Source: Enterococcus pingfangensis
GTDB lineage: Bacteria > Bacillota > Bacilli > Lactobacillales > Enterococcaceae
Direction: 5' to 3'
NCBI RefSeq assembly: GCF_005405205.1
Contig: NZ_BJDP01000004.1
Location: 1 to 64,000, forward strand
Length of the DNA stretch: 64,000 nt
In this document: in pieces, positions 37,424 through 47,631 of the stretch
How the letters are laid out: each line of letters opens with the position of its first letter
How positions within the stretch are numbered: position 1 is the first letter of the stretch
Program-made: the position numbers and the translations under genes
Notes under the pieces: model-generated
Told to the model about the DNA's origin: nothing
The model's database searches: none
What the model saw: the letters and a program-made list of their open reading frames with translations, nothing else

Positions 37424-38407
37424 TTGTTGAATAGCAACGATTTTGAGTCGTTAGAAATAAAGCTTGATGGAAATGATGACATCAGTATGCTTTTAGGTAC
37501 CCATGATAAACATATAAAATTTTTAGAAGACAATACTGAAACTACGATCAATACTCGCGGTGAGATGATCCAAATCATCGGACCAAAAGAAGAAACGCAA
37601 TTAGTGGCAGAGATTATCCGAACGCTGCAAGTTTTGATCGATCGCGGGATTAAGATTGCAACGCCCGATGTCATGACGGCCTTGCGTTTGGGACGCGAAA
37701 ATCACTTAGATGAATTTATCATGATCTATGAAGAAGAATTACTAAAAGATCGCAATGGAAAACCAATTCGGCCTAAAAATATCGGTCAGAGCCGCTACAT
37801 CGCAGCGATTCGCAAGTCGGATGTAGTTTTCGGAGTGGGTCCTGCGGGGACTGGGAAAACGTATTTAGCGATCGTCATGGCAATCGCCGCATTAAAAAAA
37901 GGCGAGGTTCAGCGAATTATTTTAACGCGTCCAGCTGTTGAAGCCGGTGAAAGTTTAGGTTTCTTGCCGGGGGATCTGAAGGAAAAAGTCGATCCGTATT
38001 TACGTCCAATGTATGATGCACTGCATCAAATTTTTGGAATGGAGCATACGAACCGTTTATTAGAACGCGGAGTTATTGAGATCGCACCATTAGCTTACAT
38101 GCGCGGTCGGACATTGGATGATGCCTTTGTCATTTTGGATGAAGCGCAAAACACGACGATCTCACAAATGAAGATGTTTTTGACGCGTCTTGGGTTTAAT
38201 TCTAAGATGATCGTCAATGGCGATACCTCTCAAGTGGATTTGCCGAAAGGACAAGTCAGCGGGTTGATCCACGCTGAGCGAACGTTAAAAGGAATCAAAA
38301 AAATCCGCTTTGTAAACTTTGAAGCAGGGGACGTAGTTAGACACCCCGTAGTTGCAGAAATCATCGAAGCGTACGAGCAAGAGAACCTACGGCGCCAAGA
38401 GAAGTAG
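37424..38407 (+). CDS. phoH: PhoH-like ATPase
   Basis: 327 residues with an N-terminal KH-like region and a P-loop ATPase core: GPAGTGKTYLA (about 139-149), the LTRPAVEAGESLGFLPGD block near 166, and DEAQN (Walker B) near 237. Likely an RNA-linked ATPase with endoribonuclease or helicase activity. The start is TTG at 37424 (or 37427), after AAGGGA with good spacing; no ATG fits upstream. It leads the block phoH-pgpH-ybeY-dgkA-era-recO. Confidence 0.93.
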   Translation: MLNSNDFESLEIKLDGNDDISMLLGTHDKHIKFLEDNTETTINTRGEMIQIIGPKEETQLVAEIIRTLQVLIDRGIKIATPDVMTALRLGRENHLDEFIMIYEEELLKDRNGKPIRPKNIGQSRYIAAIRKSDVVFGVGPAGTGKTYLAIVMAIAALKKGEVQRIILTRPAVEAGESLGFLPGDLKEKVDPYLRPMYDALHQIFGMEHTNRLLERGVIEIAPLAYMRGRTLDDAFVILDEAQNTTISQMKMFLTRLGFNSKMIVNGDTSQVDLPKGQVSGLIHAERTLKGIKKIRFVNFEAGDVVRHPVVAEIIEAYEQENLRRQEK

Positions 38408-38422
38408 TCAGGAGGGAATTGA

Positions 38423-40627
38423 ATGTTAAATCAACCCATCAATAACTTGCTGAAGAAGTTAGGTTCCAAATTTATAGTGATTATTCTAGGCGTTTTTTCA
38501 CTTATCTTAGTTTTGACGATGCTTACTAGTGTGATTCAAAAAAGTGTAGACTATCAAGAAGGTCAAGTTGCCACAGAAAGCATTCGTGCTAATAAGACGA
38601 TCGAAAATAAAGATGAAACGGATCAAAAACGTCAGCTGGCCGCTGAAGCAGTTACGCCTGAATATACATATCAGGCTGATTTAGCCAACACACAGCATGA
38701 TCGGATCAGTCAATTGATCACCTTGATTCAAAAAGCCAATAGTGAGCTGGATAAAAATTATCAAAGCAAAGTCTCACAAGCTAAGGAAGGCGAAAAAATT
38801 CCTCAGCCGACGGTAGATGAGCGGGTAGCGGCGGTTAAAAAGAATTTTGAAGGTCTAGATCAAGACACAGTTACTTTTTATCAACAGCTGCCGGAAGAGT
38901 TTTATCAAGCAGTCGTCCAGTTGAGTTCCGCTGATTTGACTAAAGTCGGAACGGAAAGTTTGAGCCTTTTAGACGAACAAATGACCAAACGGATCCGCCA
39001 AAGCGATCTTGTTGAATACAAACAACAAGCCATCGACAAGATCCAAAATTTGGGTTTGTCTGATGCGTCTAATCAAGTCATCCGCTACTTATTAGATGAC
39101 GGAATCGTGATCAATGATTCATTGAATCAAAAACGGACGGATGAATTAAAAGAACAAGCCAGCGACTCAGTCCAGCCGGTGATGATCTATCAAGGGGAAG
39201 TCATCGTGCGAGAAGGCAGTCAGATCGATGCTAATTCGATCAACAAGTTGAAATTACTAGGTTTGACCAGCTCAAGTACTTCGATCTTTCCATTAATCGC
39301 AATGATTTTAGCAACAATCTTGCAAGGGGTATTGCTGTGGTTTTATAGTCGGCAATTTGAAGTCGAATTTCAACGGGTGCGTTTTATTTTATTTTATAGC
39401 GCAACGATGGTGATCGGCGTCGTTATCATGAAGATCCTCCAAAGTTTTCAAGGCAGCAGCTCCAATAATTTGGCGCTGTTCTTCCCAGCCGCTTTTATGC
39501 CTTTAATCTTGACAGTCTTTGTCAATCGGCGGGCGGGGGCGTTATCGGCCGTTTTCCAAACGGTCTTCGCGTTGTTTATTTATTACAATGTGATTGGAAC
39601 GAATATGCTGCCGGTGATTTTGATGACGTATCTATTTTCAGGCACATTGGCTGTTATGGTGAAACAAAAACGATTAGCCGATCAGCTGAAACAAGCGATG
39701 CTTTGGATTGTGGCGTTCCCATTGTTTTGGTCGATTATTTTGAGTATCTATCAAGGTATGTCCTTTACTGATTCGCAAACTTGGGGATTATTATTAGGCG
39801 CCTTTGCTGCCAGCATCTTATCTTTTATTATGGGGATGGGGTTGCAGCCATACATTGAAATTTTAGTGACCGACAGCAGCGTGATCACGTTGAATGAGTT
39901 GAGTAATCCTAACCATCCGCTGTTGAAAGAGCTGTTAGAAAAAGCTCCTGGAACATACCATCACTCGATGATGGTAGCTAATCTGAGTGCAAATGCAGTA
40001 GCAGAGATCGGCGGCCGCTCGCTGCTGACTCGAGTAGCGTGTTATTATCATGACATTGGCAAGATCCGTCACGCGAATTTCTTCGTTGAAAATTTGCCAA
40101 CAGGCGCCGAAAATCCGCATAATTTTTTACTGCCGGAAGATAGCAAACAAATTATTTTTGGTCATGTCATCGAAGGAGCAAAAATTTTGCAAGAATATAA
40201 GATGCCGCAGATGGTCATCGACATTTGTTATCAACATCATGGGACAACCTTGATGAAATTTTTCTACTTTAAAGCAAAAGAACGCAATCCTGAAACGACC
40301 GAAGCGGAGTTCCGTTATCCGGGACCTAAACCGCAGACGCGAGAAGCTGGAGTTGTGAATATCGCTGATAGTTGCGAAGCTGCAGTTCGAGCAATGGATC
40401 ATCCTTCGATTGATAAGATCACCGATTTTGTGCACAAGTTGATTGAAGAACGAATCAACGATGGGCAATTAGATGATTCTGGTTTGACTTTAAAAGAGAT
40501 TCGTATCGTTGAGAAATCATTGATCAGCGGATTGAGTTCGACCTTCCATTCTCGGATCAAGTATCCAAGAATGCAATCAGAGGCAGAGAAAATGAAAGAA
40601 GAGCAAGAGAAAAAAGGGGAAGAGTAA
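38423..40627 (+). CDS. pgpH: Cyclic-di-AMP phosphodiesterase PgpH (7TM-HD)
   Basis: 734-residue membrane HD phosphohydrolase. An N-terminal helix (about 17-37), a large extracellular 7TMR-HDED domain (to about 280), seven membrane helices (about 290-480) and a cytoplasmic HD domain with HHSMMVANLS (about 513) and YYHDIGK (about 540). This family degrades c-di-AMP. GGAGGG precedes the ATG. Its TAA overlaps the ybeY ATG. Confidence 0.94.
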   Translation: MLNQPINNLLKKLGSKFIVIILGVFSLILVLTMLTSVIQKSVDYQEGQVATESIRANKTIENKDETDQKRQLAAEAVTPEYTYQADLANTQHDRISQLITLIQKANSELDKNYQSKVSQAKEGEKIPQPTVDERVAAVKKNFEGLDQDTVTFYQQLPEEFYQAVVQLSSADLTKVGTESLSLLDEQMTKRIRQSDLVEYKQQAIDKIQNLGLSDASNQVIRYLLDDGIVINDSLNQKRTDELKEQASDSVQPVMIYQGEVIVREGSQIDANSINKLKLLGLTSSSTSIFPLIAMILATILQGVLLWFYSRQFEVEFQRVRFILFYSATMVIGVVIMKILQSFQGSSSNNLALFFPAAFMPLILTVFVNRRAGALSAVFQTVFALFIYYNVIGTNMLPVILMTYLFSGTLAVMVKQKRLADQLKQAMLWIVAFPLFWSIILSIYQGMSFTDSQTWGLLLGAFAASILSFIMGMGLQPYIEILVTDSSVITLNELSNPNHPLLKELLEKAPGTYHHSMMVANLSANAVAEIGGRSLLTRVACYYHDIGKIRHANFFVENLPTGAENPHNFLLPEDSKQIIFGHVIEGAKILQEYKMPQMVIDICYQHHGTTLMKFFYFKAKERNPETTEAEFRYPGPKPQTREAGVVNIADSCEAAVRAMDHPSIDKITDFVHKLIEERINDGQLDDSGLTLKEIRIVEKSLISGLSSTFHSRIKYPRMQSEAEKMKEEQEKKGEE

Positions 40628-41100
40628 TGGATATTACCTTTATTGATGAAACCGAGCAAGTCTCGAATGAAAAAATCCAAGAAATCGACGGTGTCTTACA
40701 ATTTGCAGCGGATTATTTGAAGCTGCCGGAAGATACGGAGATGTCGGTGACATTTATGGATAATGCCGCGATCCAAGTTATCAATCGTGATTATCGCGGA
40801 AAAGATGCACCGACAGACGTCATCAGTTTTGCCTTGGAAGAAGAAGGGGAAGATGAAGTTCCAATCATCATGGATGAAGAAGATCCGATGCCGCGCAATC
40901 TTGGCGATATTATGATTTCTACAGAGCGTGCCAAAGAACAAGCCGCAGAGTATGGGCATAGTTTTGATCGTGAGTTAGGCTTTCTAGCCGTCCATGGTTT
41001 TTTGCATATCAATGGGTATGACCATATGACAGCTGAGGATGAAAAAGAGATGTTCGGTCTGCAGAAAGAGATATTAGATGCCTATGGACTTAAAAGATAA
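40627..41100 (+). CDS. ybeY: Endoribonuclease YbeY
   Basis: Zinc enzyme needed for 16S rRNA 3' end maturation and ribosome quality control. The 157 residues end with the metal motif HGFLHINGYDH (His, three residues, His, five residues, His). The PTDVISFAL stretch near 60 is typical. One-base overlap with pgpH; its 3' end overlaps dgkA by 23 bases. Confidence 0.96.
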   Translation: MDITFIDETEQVSNEKIQEIDGVLQFAADYLKLPEDTEMSVTFMDNAAIQVINRDYRGKDAPTDVISFALEEEGEDEVPIIMDEEDPMPRNLGDIMISTERAKEQAAEYGHSFDRELGFLAVHGFLHINGYDHMTAEDEKEMFGLQKEILDAYGLKR

Positions 41101-41473
41101 AACGGGGAAAAATAAACATTTCGTCACGTCTTTAGAATTTTCGATCCAAGGAATCAAAACGGTTTTTCAAGAAGAACGTAATATGCGCGCGCACGCAGTC
41201 TTTGGACTGATGGCGATTCTTGTCGCATTCTTGTTGGGCGTCTCTGTGCTTGAATGGCTGTGGATCTTTTTAGCGGTCTTTCTAGTTTGGATCGTAGAAA
41301 TCATCAACACCGTCTTTGAAAATGTCGTGGATATGGTGACAGATCACCATTTTCATCCGATCGGAAAAAAAATCAAGGATATGGCTGCCGGAGCAGTTTT
41401 AGTCACTTCGGTATTTGCCGTGATCGTTGGTGTCATTATCTTTTTACCAAAAATTATTGAGCTCTTTCTTTAG
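41078..41473 (+). CDS. dgkA: Undecaprenol/diacylglycerol kinase
   Basis: Small membrane kinase; Gram-positive members phosphorylate undecaprenol. The 131 residues have the conserved NMRAHAVFG, three membrane helices (about 40-58, 60-80 and 105-129) and the active-site stretch IVEIINTVFENVVDMV. Two in-frame ATGs (41078 and 41084) lie within ybeY; either may be used. The cdd gene that follows dgkA in Bacillus is missing. Confidence 0.93.
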   Translation: MPMDLKDKTGKNKHFVTSLEFSIQGIKTVFQEERNMRAHAVFGLMAILVAFLLGVSVLEWLWIFLAVFLVWIVEIINTVFENVVDMVTDHHFHPIGKKIKDMAAGAVLVTSVFAVIVGVIIFLPKIIELFL

Positions 41474-41527
41474 TCAAAGACAGCAGACTCAAAATAGCAT
41501 TTATTTGCTATCAGGAAGGAATGGAAT

Positions 41528-42427
41528 ATGTCAGAACATAAATCAGGGTTTGTAGCGATCGTCGGTCGACCAAATGTCGGCAAATCAACATTGTTGAATC
41601 GGATCGTTGGGCAAAAAATCGCCATTATGAGCGACAAGGCGCAAACGACTAGAAATAAAATTCAAGGTGTTTATACGATACCGGAAGCACAAATCATCTT
41701 TATCGATACACCAGGCATCCACAAGCCGCGCCATCGTCTAGGCGATTACATGGTTGAGATGGCTTATAGTGCGCTTAGAGAAGTTGATGGGATCATCTTC
41801 ATGGTTAGCGCAGATCAAAAACGCGGCCGCGGCGACGACTTTATTTTGGAGCGTCTAAGCAAACAAGAAGTTCCGGTTTACTTAGTGATCAATAAAATCG
41901 ATACGATCCATCCAGATGAACTGTTAGCGATCATCGATGATTATCGTACGATCATGGATTTCAAAGAGATCATTCCCATTTCGGCAACTGAAGGAAACAA
42001 TGTCGAGCATCTGCTTGAAACATTGGTCGATCAAATGGACGAAGGCCCGCAATATTTTCCTGATGATCAAATTACCGATCATCCAGAATACTTTATCGTT
42101 TCTGAATTGATTCGAGAAAAAGTTTTGAGTTTAACTAGAGACGAAGTACCGCATTCTGTAGCGGTCGTGACCGAGTCGATGAAGCGCGACGAAAATGACA
42201 AAGTTCATATCCAAGCGACCATTATTGTTGAACGAACGAGCCAAAAAGGCATCATCATTGGTAAAGGTGGTAAAATGCTGAAAAACATCGGGACACAAGC
42301 CCGTAAAGATATCGAGACACTTTTAGCAGATAGAGTTTATTTAGAACTATGGGTCAAAGTCCAAAAAGACTGGCGAGATAAACAAACATATCTGCAAGAT
42401 TACGGTTACCGAAAAGACGATTATTAA
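41528..42427 (+). CDS. era: GTPase Era
   Basis: Ras-like GTPase that binds the 3' end of 16S rRNA and assists 30S assembly. The 299 residues show G1 GRPNVGKST (about 14-22), G3 DTPGI near 64, G4 NKID near 125, and a C-terminal KH domain with [11 protein letters not shown] near 245. GGAAGGA precedes the ATG. Confidence 0.97.
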   Translation: MSEHKSGFVAIVGRPNVGKSTLLNRIVGQKIAIMSDKAQTTRNKIQGVYTIPEAQIIFIDTPGIHKPRHRLGDYMVEMAYSALREVDGIIFMVSADQKRGRGDDFILERLSKQEVPVYLVINKIDTIHPDELLAIIDDYRTIMDFKEIIPISATEGNNVEHLLETLVDQMDEGPQYFPDDQITDHPEYFIVSELIREKVLSLTRDEVPHSVAVVTESMKRDENDKVHIQATIIVERTSQKGIIIGKGGKMLKNIGTQARKDIETLLADRVYLELWVKVQKDWRDKQTYLQDYGYRKDDY

Positions 42428-42430
42428 ACA

Positions 42431-42461
42431 AGAGCTTCACGAATTTCTCGTGGAGCTTTTG
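42431..42461 (+). terminator. Terminator-like hairpin after era
   Basis: Stem AGAGCTTCACGA/TCGTGGAGCTTTT with a short T-run; partial readthrough to recO is possible. Confidence 0.7.
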
Positions 42462-42552
42462 TGCACCCGTTCTGCTTTGCGCAATTTTTTATGTTTGATT
42501 TAGAACGAACAAAAAATAATTAAATCCAGAATTAATGGCGAGAGGTGAGTTT

Positions 42553-43332
42553 ATGGCACAGATCGGTGAGACAAAAGGAATCATTTTATTCAGCCGTGAT
42601 TATAAAGAAAAAGACAAATTAGTCAAAATATTTACCGAATCAGCCGGCAAAGTGATGTTTTTTGCGAAAGGGATCCACCGTGCCAACCATCCTTTGCAAA
42701 CAGCGATCCAGCCCTTCACAGAAGCAGTATTTATCGGAAATATGAAAACCGAGGGCTTGTCTTTTTTAAACAGTGCCAAAGAGGTCCATCCTTTGCGGAA
42801 ATTACAAGAAGATATTTTTTTGAATGCTTACGGCTCATATATTTTAGGTTTGACCGATGCCGCAATCGAAGATCATGTCTACGATCCGGCATTGTACGGA
42901 TTTACGCGGGAAGCTTTGCAGCGGATGAATGAGGGGGCAGACGGCGAGACGATCATGAATATTTTTGAAGTGCAGATCATGCAGCGATTTGGTGTTTCGT
43001 TGAATTGGCAGGCTTGCGGTGTGTGTGGCAAGAAGACGGGGGCCTTTGACTTTTCTTCAAAATATAATGGAATCCTTTGCCAAGAACATTGGGATTTGGA
43101 TCCGCGGCGCTATCATGCTGATCCGCGGGCTATCTATTTTCTGCGCTTGTTCAATAGTGTGACGTATGAAAATATCAATACCATCAATTTAAAACCCGAA
43201 ACAAAAAAATCGATCCGTCAAACATTGGATCAACTGTACGAGGAGTACATCGGCTTACAGTTGAAAAGCAAGAAATTCATTGATCAGATGAGCGAGTGGC
43301 AAGACATATTAAAACCAAAAAATGAAAACTAA
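42553..43332 (+). CDS. recO: DNA repair protein RecO
   Basis: RecFOR mediator that loads RecA on SSB-coated DNA. The 259 residues have an N-terminal OB fold (GIILFSRDYKEKDKLVKIF), a helical middle and a zinc motif CGVCGKK with a later CQEH. GAGAGGTGAG favours the ATG at 42553 over the in-frame ATG at 42535. In Bacillus recO is followed by glyQS; here the histidine operon intervenes. Confidence 0.94.
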   Translation: MAQIGETKGIILFSRDYKEKDKLVKIFTESAGKVMFFAKGIHRANHPLQTAIQPFTEAVFIGNMKTEGLSFLNSAKEVHPLRKLQEDIFLNAYGSYILGLTDAAIEDHVYDPALYGFTREALQRMNEGADGETIMNIFEVQIMQRFGVSLNWQACGVCGKKTGAFDFSSKYNGILCQEHWDLDPRRYHADPRAIYFLRLFNSVTYENINTINLKPETKKSIRQTLDQLYEEYIGLQLKSKKFIDQMSEWQDILKPKNEN

Positions 43333-43367
43333 TCTGCAGAGCCTGAACGGTGCTGCAGATTTTTTTA
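43331..43367 (+). terminator. Terminator after recO
   Basis: Stem AATCTGCAG/CTGCAGATT (43331-43339 with 43353-43361) and a T-run, starting at the recO stop. Confidence 0.88.
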
Positions 43368-43635
43368 TTACTCATTTTCTTTGAAAATTTCAGGGATTTT
43401 ACGATAGGGATGATTTTTTATTTGTTAAAGAGTGCGTTGTTCCACAGATTTTCATTGCTAATTTATGATAAAACAATTAATATTATTAGAAATAAATAAT
43501 ATTTTAACGGTAAAAATGAGAAAAGCATTTTGTGTTGTGAGTTAAAACTGCTGGTAAATCAGTCTATCTGGTGAAAGTCAGCTCGCTTTTAATCTACAAC
43601 AATGAGAATGTTAATAAGAATTGGGAGTGATGAGC
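43368..43635 (+). promoter_or_regulatory. Histidine operon promoter region
   Basis: TTGCTA (43456-43461) and TAATAT (43479-43484) are 17 bases apart, giving a plausible promoter and a leader of about 145 bases. No T-box core, terminator stem or run of His codons is visible, so how the operon responds to histidine is not clear from sequence. AT-rich. Confidence 0.5.
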
Positions 43636-45195
43636 ATGGAAGAATTATGGGAAGTATTGAGGCCTGAAGAACAAATCGAATTAAAGCTAAGAAAGTTGTA
43701 TACTCAGCATCATTTCCATCCTTATCACTTAAATAACTTTGAAGATTATGGAAGTTATCAACAAAGCTACAATTTTTTAAGAAACTCATCGATTATTACG
43801 TTTACTGGAAATGATGGTCGAACGATGGCATTGAAACCAGATGTGACGTTATCGATCGCTAAAAATACGCCAGCCGGAAAAGCACGGAAAGTCTATTACG
43901 TAGAAGATGTGTACCGTCATGATCGGCAAGCGGGAGAATATCAAAAAATTTATCAAATTGGTCTGGAGATCATCGATGAGATCACTTGGGAGAATCAGCT
44001 GGAAGTATTGGAACTGGCTTGGGAAAGTTTGGCTCAAGTTGGCGAAGGAACGCTGGATCTTTCTCACATGGGGATTTTAAATGGGATCTGTGACCGTTTT
44101 GCGGAAGAAGATCGCCAGAAAGTATTAGATTGTTTGCGGGATAAGAGTTCTCACGGCATGGATGCATTGACTGCAAAAGCGGGACTTGCAAAAGAAGAAT
44201 CTGAAAATCTAGCCAAATTGGTTCGTTTGTCAGGGGATTTTGAAACGAAATATCAACGGGCAAAAAAATTATTGGCAAGTTATCCTGAAGCGCAAGCGGG
44301 TTTAGAGGAGCTGAAGCAATTATACCAAGCGTTGCAAGAAAAAAATCTAGCCGAAAAAGTTCATTTACGTTTAGATTTTTCAATTATGAATGATGCGGAT
44401 TATTATAGCGGATTGTTGTTCCAAGGTTTTACAAAAGAGGCGCGCGTGACGATTTTGTATGGCGGACGATATGATCAGTTAATGAGCCGTCAAGGAAAAA
44501 ATCAAGGAGCGATCGGTTTTGGGATGAAGTTGAATCATGCCGGACAAAAGATCCCGGTGGCAAGTGAAAGTGCTGAATATTTGAATATCGCTTTACCTAA
44601 AGGTCGAATGGGAGATGCGGTCTATGAGCTGTTTACGAAAGCAGGTGTCGCGGCTAAAGGAGTTTTTGCAGAAAATCGGAAATTGATTTTTTGCGATGAG
44701 GTAAACAAGCTGCGTTTCTTTTTAGTAAAGCCGAGTGATGTCGCGATCTATGTCGAGCATGGTGCCGCTGATATCGGTGTAGTAGGTAAAGATGTTCTGT
44801 TAGAAAGCAAAGCTGAAGTGATCGAATTTTTAGACCTTCACATGGGCAGCTGTCGTTTAGCAGTCGCCGCGCACAATGATTTTGAAGAAGATTTTTCACG
44901 CCCTTTACGTGTGTCAACTAAATATCCGCAAATCACAAGAGCATACTATGAAGGCCGCGGGCGTTCGGTAGAATTGATCCAACTACATGGTTCAATCGAA
45001 TTAGCTCCGCTATTAAGGTTATCAGATGTGATTGTTGATATTGTCGAAACGGGAACGACGTTAAAAGAAAATGAGCTAAAAGTCATCGAAGAGATTGCGC
45101 CGTCTTCCGCACGTTTGATCATCAACAATGCGACTTGGCGTTTTAAACAGGAAAGAATCCAGAAAGTGATCGAGAAGGTGAGGGAACAATTATGA
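43636..45195 (+). CDS. hisZG: HisZ-HisG fusion, ATP phosphoribosyltransferase
   Basis: First step of histidine synthesis. One uninterrupted 519-residue frame joins a HisZ-like regulatory domain (about 1-308; class II tRNA-synthetase-like, with LKPDVTLSIA, YYVEDVYRHDRQAGEYQ and GGRYDQLM) to a short-form HisG catalytic domain (about 314-519; ALPKGRMGD, VEHGAADIGVVGKD, and the PRPP loop DIVETGTTLKEN). In most bacteria with short HisG the two are separate subunits of a hetero-octamer. No stop or good Shine-Dalgarno site lies at the junction (near 44560-44590). GGGAG eight bases upstream favours ATG 43636. The end overlaps hisD (ATGA). Confidence 0.92.
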   Translation: MEELWEVLRPEEQIELKLRKLYTQHHFHPYHLNNFEDYGSYQQSYNFLRNSSIITFTGNDGRTMALKPDVTLSIAKNTPAGKARKVYYVEDVYRHDRQAGEYQKIYQIGLEIIDEITWENQLEVLELAWESLAQVGEGTLDLSHMGILNGICDRFAEEDRQKVLDCLRDKSSHGMDALTAKAGLAKEESENLAKLVRLSGDFETKYQRAKKLLASYPEAQAGLEELKQLYQALQEKNLAEKVHLRLDFSIMNDADYYSGLLFQGFTKEARVTILYGGRYDQLMSRQGKNQGAIGFGMKLNHAGQKIPVASESAEYLNIALPKGRMGDAVYELFTKAGVAAKGVFAENRKLIFCDEVNKLRFFLVKPSDVAIYVEHGAADIGVVGKDVLLESKAEVIEFLDLHMGSCRLAVAAHNDFEEDFSRPLRVSTKYPQITRAYYEGRGRSVELIQLHGSIELAPLLRLSDVIVDIVETGTTLKENELKVIEEIAPSSARLIINNATWRFKQERIQKVIEKVREQL

Positions 45196-46514
45196 GAGTT
45201 TATTCCACCCAAAAGGATTCAGTAAATGACATTTTAACGCGGAAATACGCTGAAACTGCGGATGTCTCCACGATCGTCCAAAAAATCATTGCGCGTGTAC
45301 GGGCTGGAGGCGATCAAGCGGTCTATCAATTAATCGAAGAAATAGATAATGTCGCACTTGATTCATTGGCGGTGAGCAAAGCAGAAATCGAAACGGCTTT
45401 GCAAACAGTCTCGGCTGAATTGCTGGCAGTGATGGAGCAAGCAAAAGCCAATATTCTTGCGTTTCATCAAAAACAAGTCCGCCAAGGATTCGTTTCAACT
45501 GAGCAAAATGGGGTTGTAATGGGTCAACGAATCTTGCCTTTGTCTTGCGTTGGGGTTTACGTCCCCGGCGGAACGGCCGCGTACCCCAGTACCGTGTTAA
45601 TGGACGTATTACCGGCAAAAATCGCCGGAGTCAAAAAAATTGTTATGATGACACCAACGGATAGTGAAGGCAATGTTCCAGTTGCGATTTTGGCCGCAGC
45701 AAAAATCGCCGGAGTAGATGAAATTTATAAAGTCGGCGGCGCGCAAGGCGTGGCGGCACTTGCTTATGGAACCGAGACGATTCCGAAAGTAGATAAAATC
45801 GTAGGTCCCGGAAATATTTATGTGGCGACGGCCAAACGGATGGTCTATGGAACCGTCGATATCGATATGATCGCCGGACCGAGTGATGTTTCGATCATTG
45901 CTGATCACAGTGCCAATCCGCGCTGGATCGCAGCGGATCTTTTAGCCCAAGCAGAACATGATAAATTAGCGCAAGCAATTCTCATAACGACAGAAGAAGC
46001 ATTGATCGAAAAAGTTCAATTAGAACTAGAAGAGCAATTGGCTGAATTACCGCGAAAAGAAATTGCAGCCGCCGCAATTGAAAACAACGGGAAAATAATT
46101 TTGGTCCGAGATTTGGCAGAGGCGACAGATATCGCCAACCAAATCGCACCGGAACATCTTGAATTGTCAGTCGCTGAGCCATTTGCTTTACTAGGAAAAG
46201 TTGAAAATGCCGGAAGTGTTTTTTTAGGCCACCATACGCCAGAAGTTTTGGGAGATTATTTTGCGGGTCCGAATCATACTTTGCCGACTGAAGGAACAGC
46301 ACGATTTTATTCACCATTATCAGTAGATGATTTTGTTAAAAAGAGCAGCTATCTTTATTACACTCCAGAGGCGCTGGAAGCAGTCGGCCCAGCGGTCGAA
46401 TTGTTTGCGGAGACCGAAGAGTTGATGGGTCACGCACGTTCGATGAAAGTTCGAAGAGACAGTGATCCTGCTTTTACAGCAAAGGATAAAAAGAGTGCGG
46501 ACAGATCTGTCTGA
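45192..46514 (+). CDS. hisD: Histidinol dehydrogenase
   Basis: Last two oxidations to histidine, zinc- and NAD-dependent. The 440 residues show YVPGGTAAYPSTVLM near 122, the VGPGNIYVATAKR block near 200, the zinc ligands in LLAQAEHD (about 257) and GDYFAGPNHTLPT near 354. A charged tail of about ten residues is longer than usual. Coupled to hisZG by ATGA. Confidence 0.96.
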   Translation: MRVYSTQKDSVNDILTRKYAETADVSTIVQKIIARVRAGGDQAVYQLIEEIDNVALDSLAVSKAEIETALQTVSAELLAVMEQAKANILAFHQKQVRQGFVSTEQNGVVMGQRILPLSCVGVYVPGGTAAYPSTVLMDVLPAKIAGVKKIVMMTPTDSEGNVPVAILAAAKIAGVDEIYKVGGAQGVAALAYGTETIPKVDKIVGPGNIYVATAKRMVYGTVDIDMIAGPSDVSIIADHSANPRWIAADLLAQAEHDKLAQAILITTEEALIEKVQLELEEQLAELPRKEIAAAAIENNGKIILVRDLAEATDIANQIAPEHLELSVAEPFALLGKVENAGSVFLGHHTPEVLGDYFAGPNHTLPTEGTARFYSPLSVDDFVKKSSYLYYTPEALEAVGPAVELFAETEELMGHARSMKVRRDSDPAFTAKDKKSADRSV

Positions 46515-46572
46515 CAGAACACGAGATTTTTTTAAATGAATTTGTAAAAGGCGTTGAATTAGGAGGAAAAGA

Positions 46573-47631
46573 ATGACCTTTTTAAATCAGAAATATCAAG
46601 ATTTAACTCCCTATACACCAGGCGAACAAGTAGATGAACAGGTGTATATCAAATTAAATACCAACGAGAATCCGTATCCGCCCGCGCCAAGCGTGCAACA
46701 GGCAGTCAGTGAAGCGGCGAAAAAGTTGAATCGGTATTCAGACATCGCCGTCGAAACTGTCGCCAAACCATTGGCTCACTATCTGGGTGTGAAGCAAGAA
46801 CAACTATTTCTTGGTAATGGCAGTGATGAAGTGCTTTCCTATCTTTTTCAAGGATTCACGGAAAAAGGAATCGCTTTTCCTGACGTAACTTACGGTTTTT
46901 ATCAAGTCTACAGCAATCTTTATCAAGTAGAGACACAAGTTGTTCCGCTGAAAAAAGATTTTTCACTGGAACTAAAAGAATACGATGGATTAAAGGGAAC
47001 GGTGATTTTTGCCAATCCTAACGCACCGACTGGAATTTATCTGACGCAAGAAGAAATTTGCGACTTTTTAACACGCCACCCGGATCGTTTGGTCGTGGTG
47101 GATGAAGCCTATGTTGATTTCGGCAACCAATCGATGGTGTCCTTGATCAATCAATATAAAAATTTGTTCGTAGTCGGGACTTTTTCTAAATCACGCCAGT
47201 TAGCTGGTGCGCGCCTAGGTTTTGGTGTAGGGAATGCGGAGTTAATTGCAGACCTGAATCGTTTGCGCTTCAGTCTGAATCCTTACAATGTCAATAGTTT
47301 GACCCAAGCAGCCGGTGGTGCCGTCTTGCACGAACAAGCTTACGTAGATCAGAAAATCCAAGAAACAATCCGTGTCAGAGAATGGAGTAAAAAAGAGTTG
47401 ACAAGACTAGGGTTTGAACAGACCGATAGTCAAGGCAATTTTTTATTCGCGAAACATCCAAAAGTGGCAGGTGAAAAGCTGTTCACTAGTTTAAGAGAAA
47501 ACAACATCTTAGTCCGCTGGTTCGACCAGCCGCGCATAAAAGAGTATTTACGAATCACGGTTGGGACACAAGAACAAATGGAACGCTTGATAAACGTTTT
47601 GACAACAATAATAGAAGAGGTGACAGTATGA
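46573..47631 (+). CDS. hisC: Histidinol-phosphate aminotransferase
   Basis: PLP aminotransferase of fold type I. The 352 residues show LNTNENPYPP near 30, the FANPNAPTG segment near 151, VVDEAYVDF near 176 and the PLP lysine in GTFSKSRQLAGARLGFG (about 209). AGGAGG precedes the ATG. It follows hisD after 58 bases and overlaps hisB by four bases (ATGA). Confidence 0.96.
   Translation: MTFLNQKYQDLTPYTPGEQVDEQVYIKLNTNENPYPPAPSVQQAVSEAAKKLNRYSDIAVETVAKPLAHYLGVKQEQLFLGNGSDEVLSYLFQGFTEKGIAFPDVTYGFYQVYSNLYQVETQVVPLKKDFSLELKEYDGLKGTVIFANPNAPTGIYLTQEEICDFLTRHPDRLVVVDEAYVDFGNQSMVSLINQYKNLFVVGTFSKSRQLAGARLGFGVGNAELIADLNRLRFSLNPYNVNSLTQAAGGAVLHEQAYVDQKIQETIRVREWSKKELTRLGFEQTDSQGNFLFAKHPKVAGEKLFTSLRENNILVRWFDQPRIKEYLRITVGTQEQMERLINVLTTIIEEVTV

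Noticed and set aside
43368-43635. Possible T-box or His-codon attenuator before the his operon
   Set aside because: No GGTGG T-box core, no terminator/antiterminator pair and no short peptide with His codons were found.
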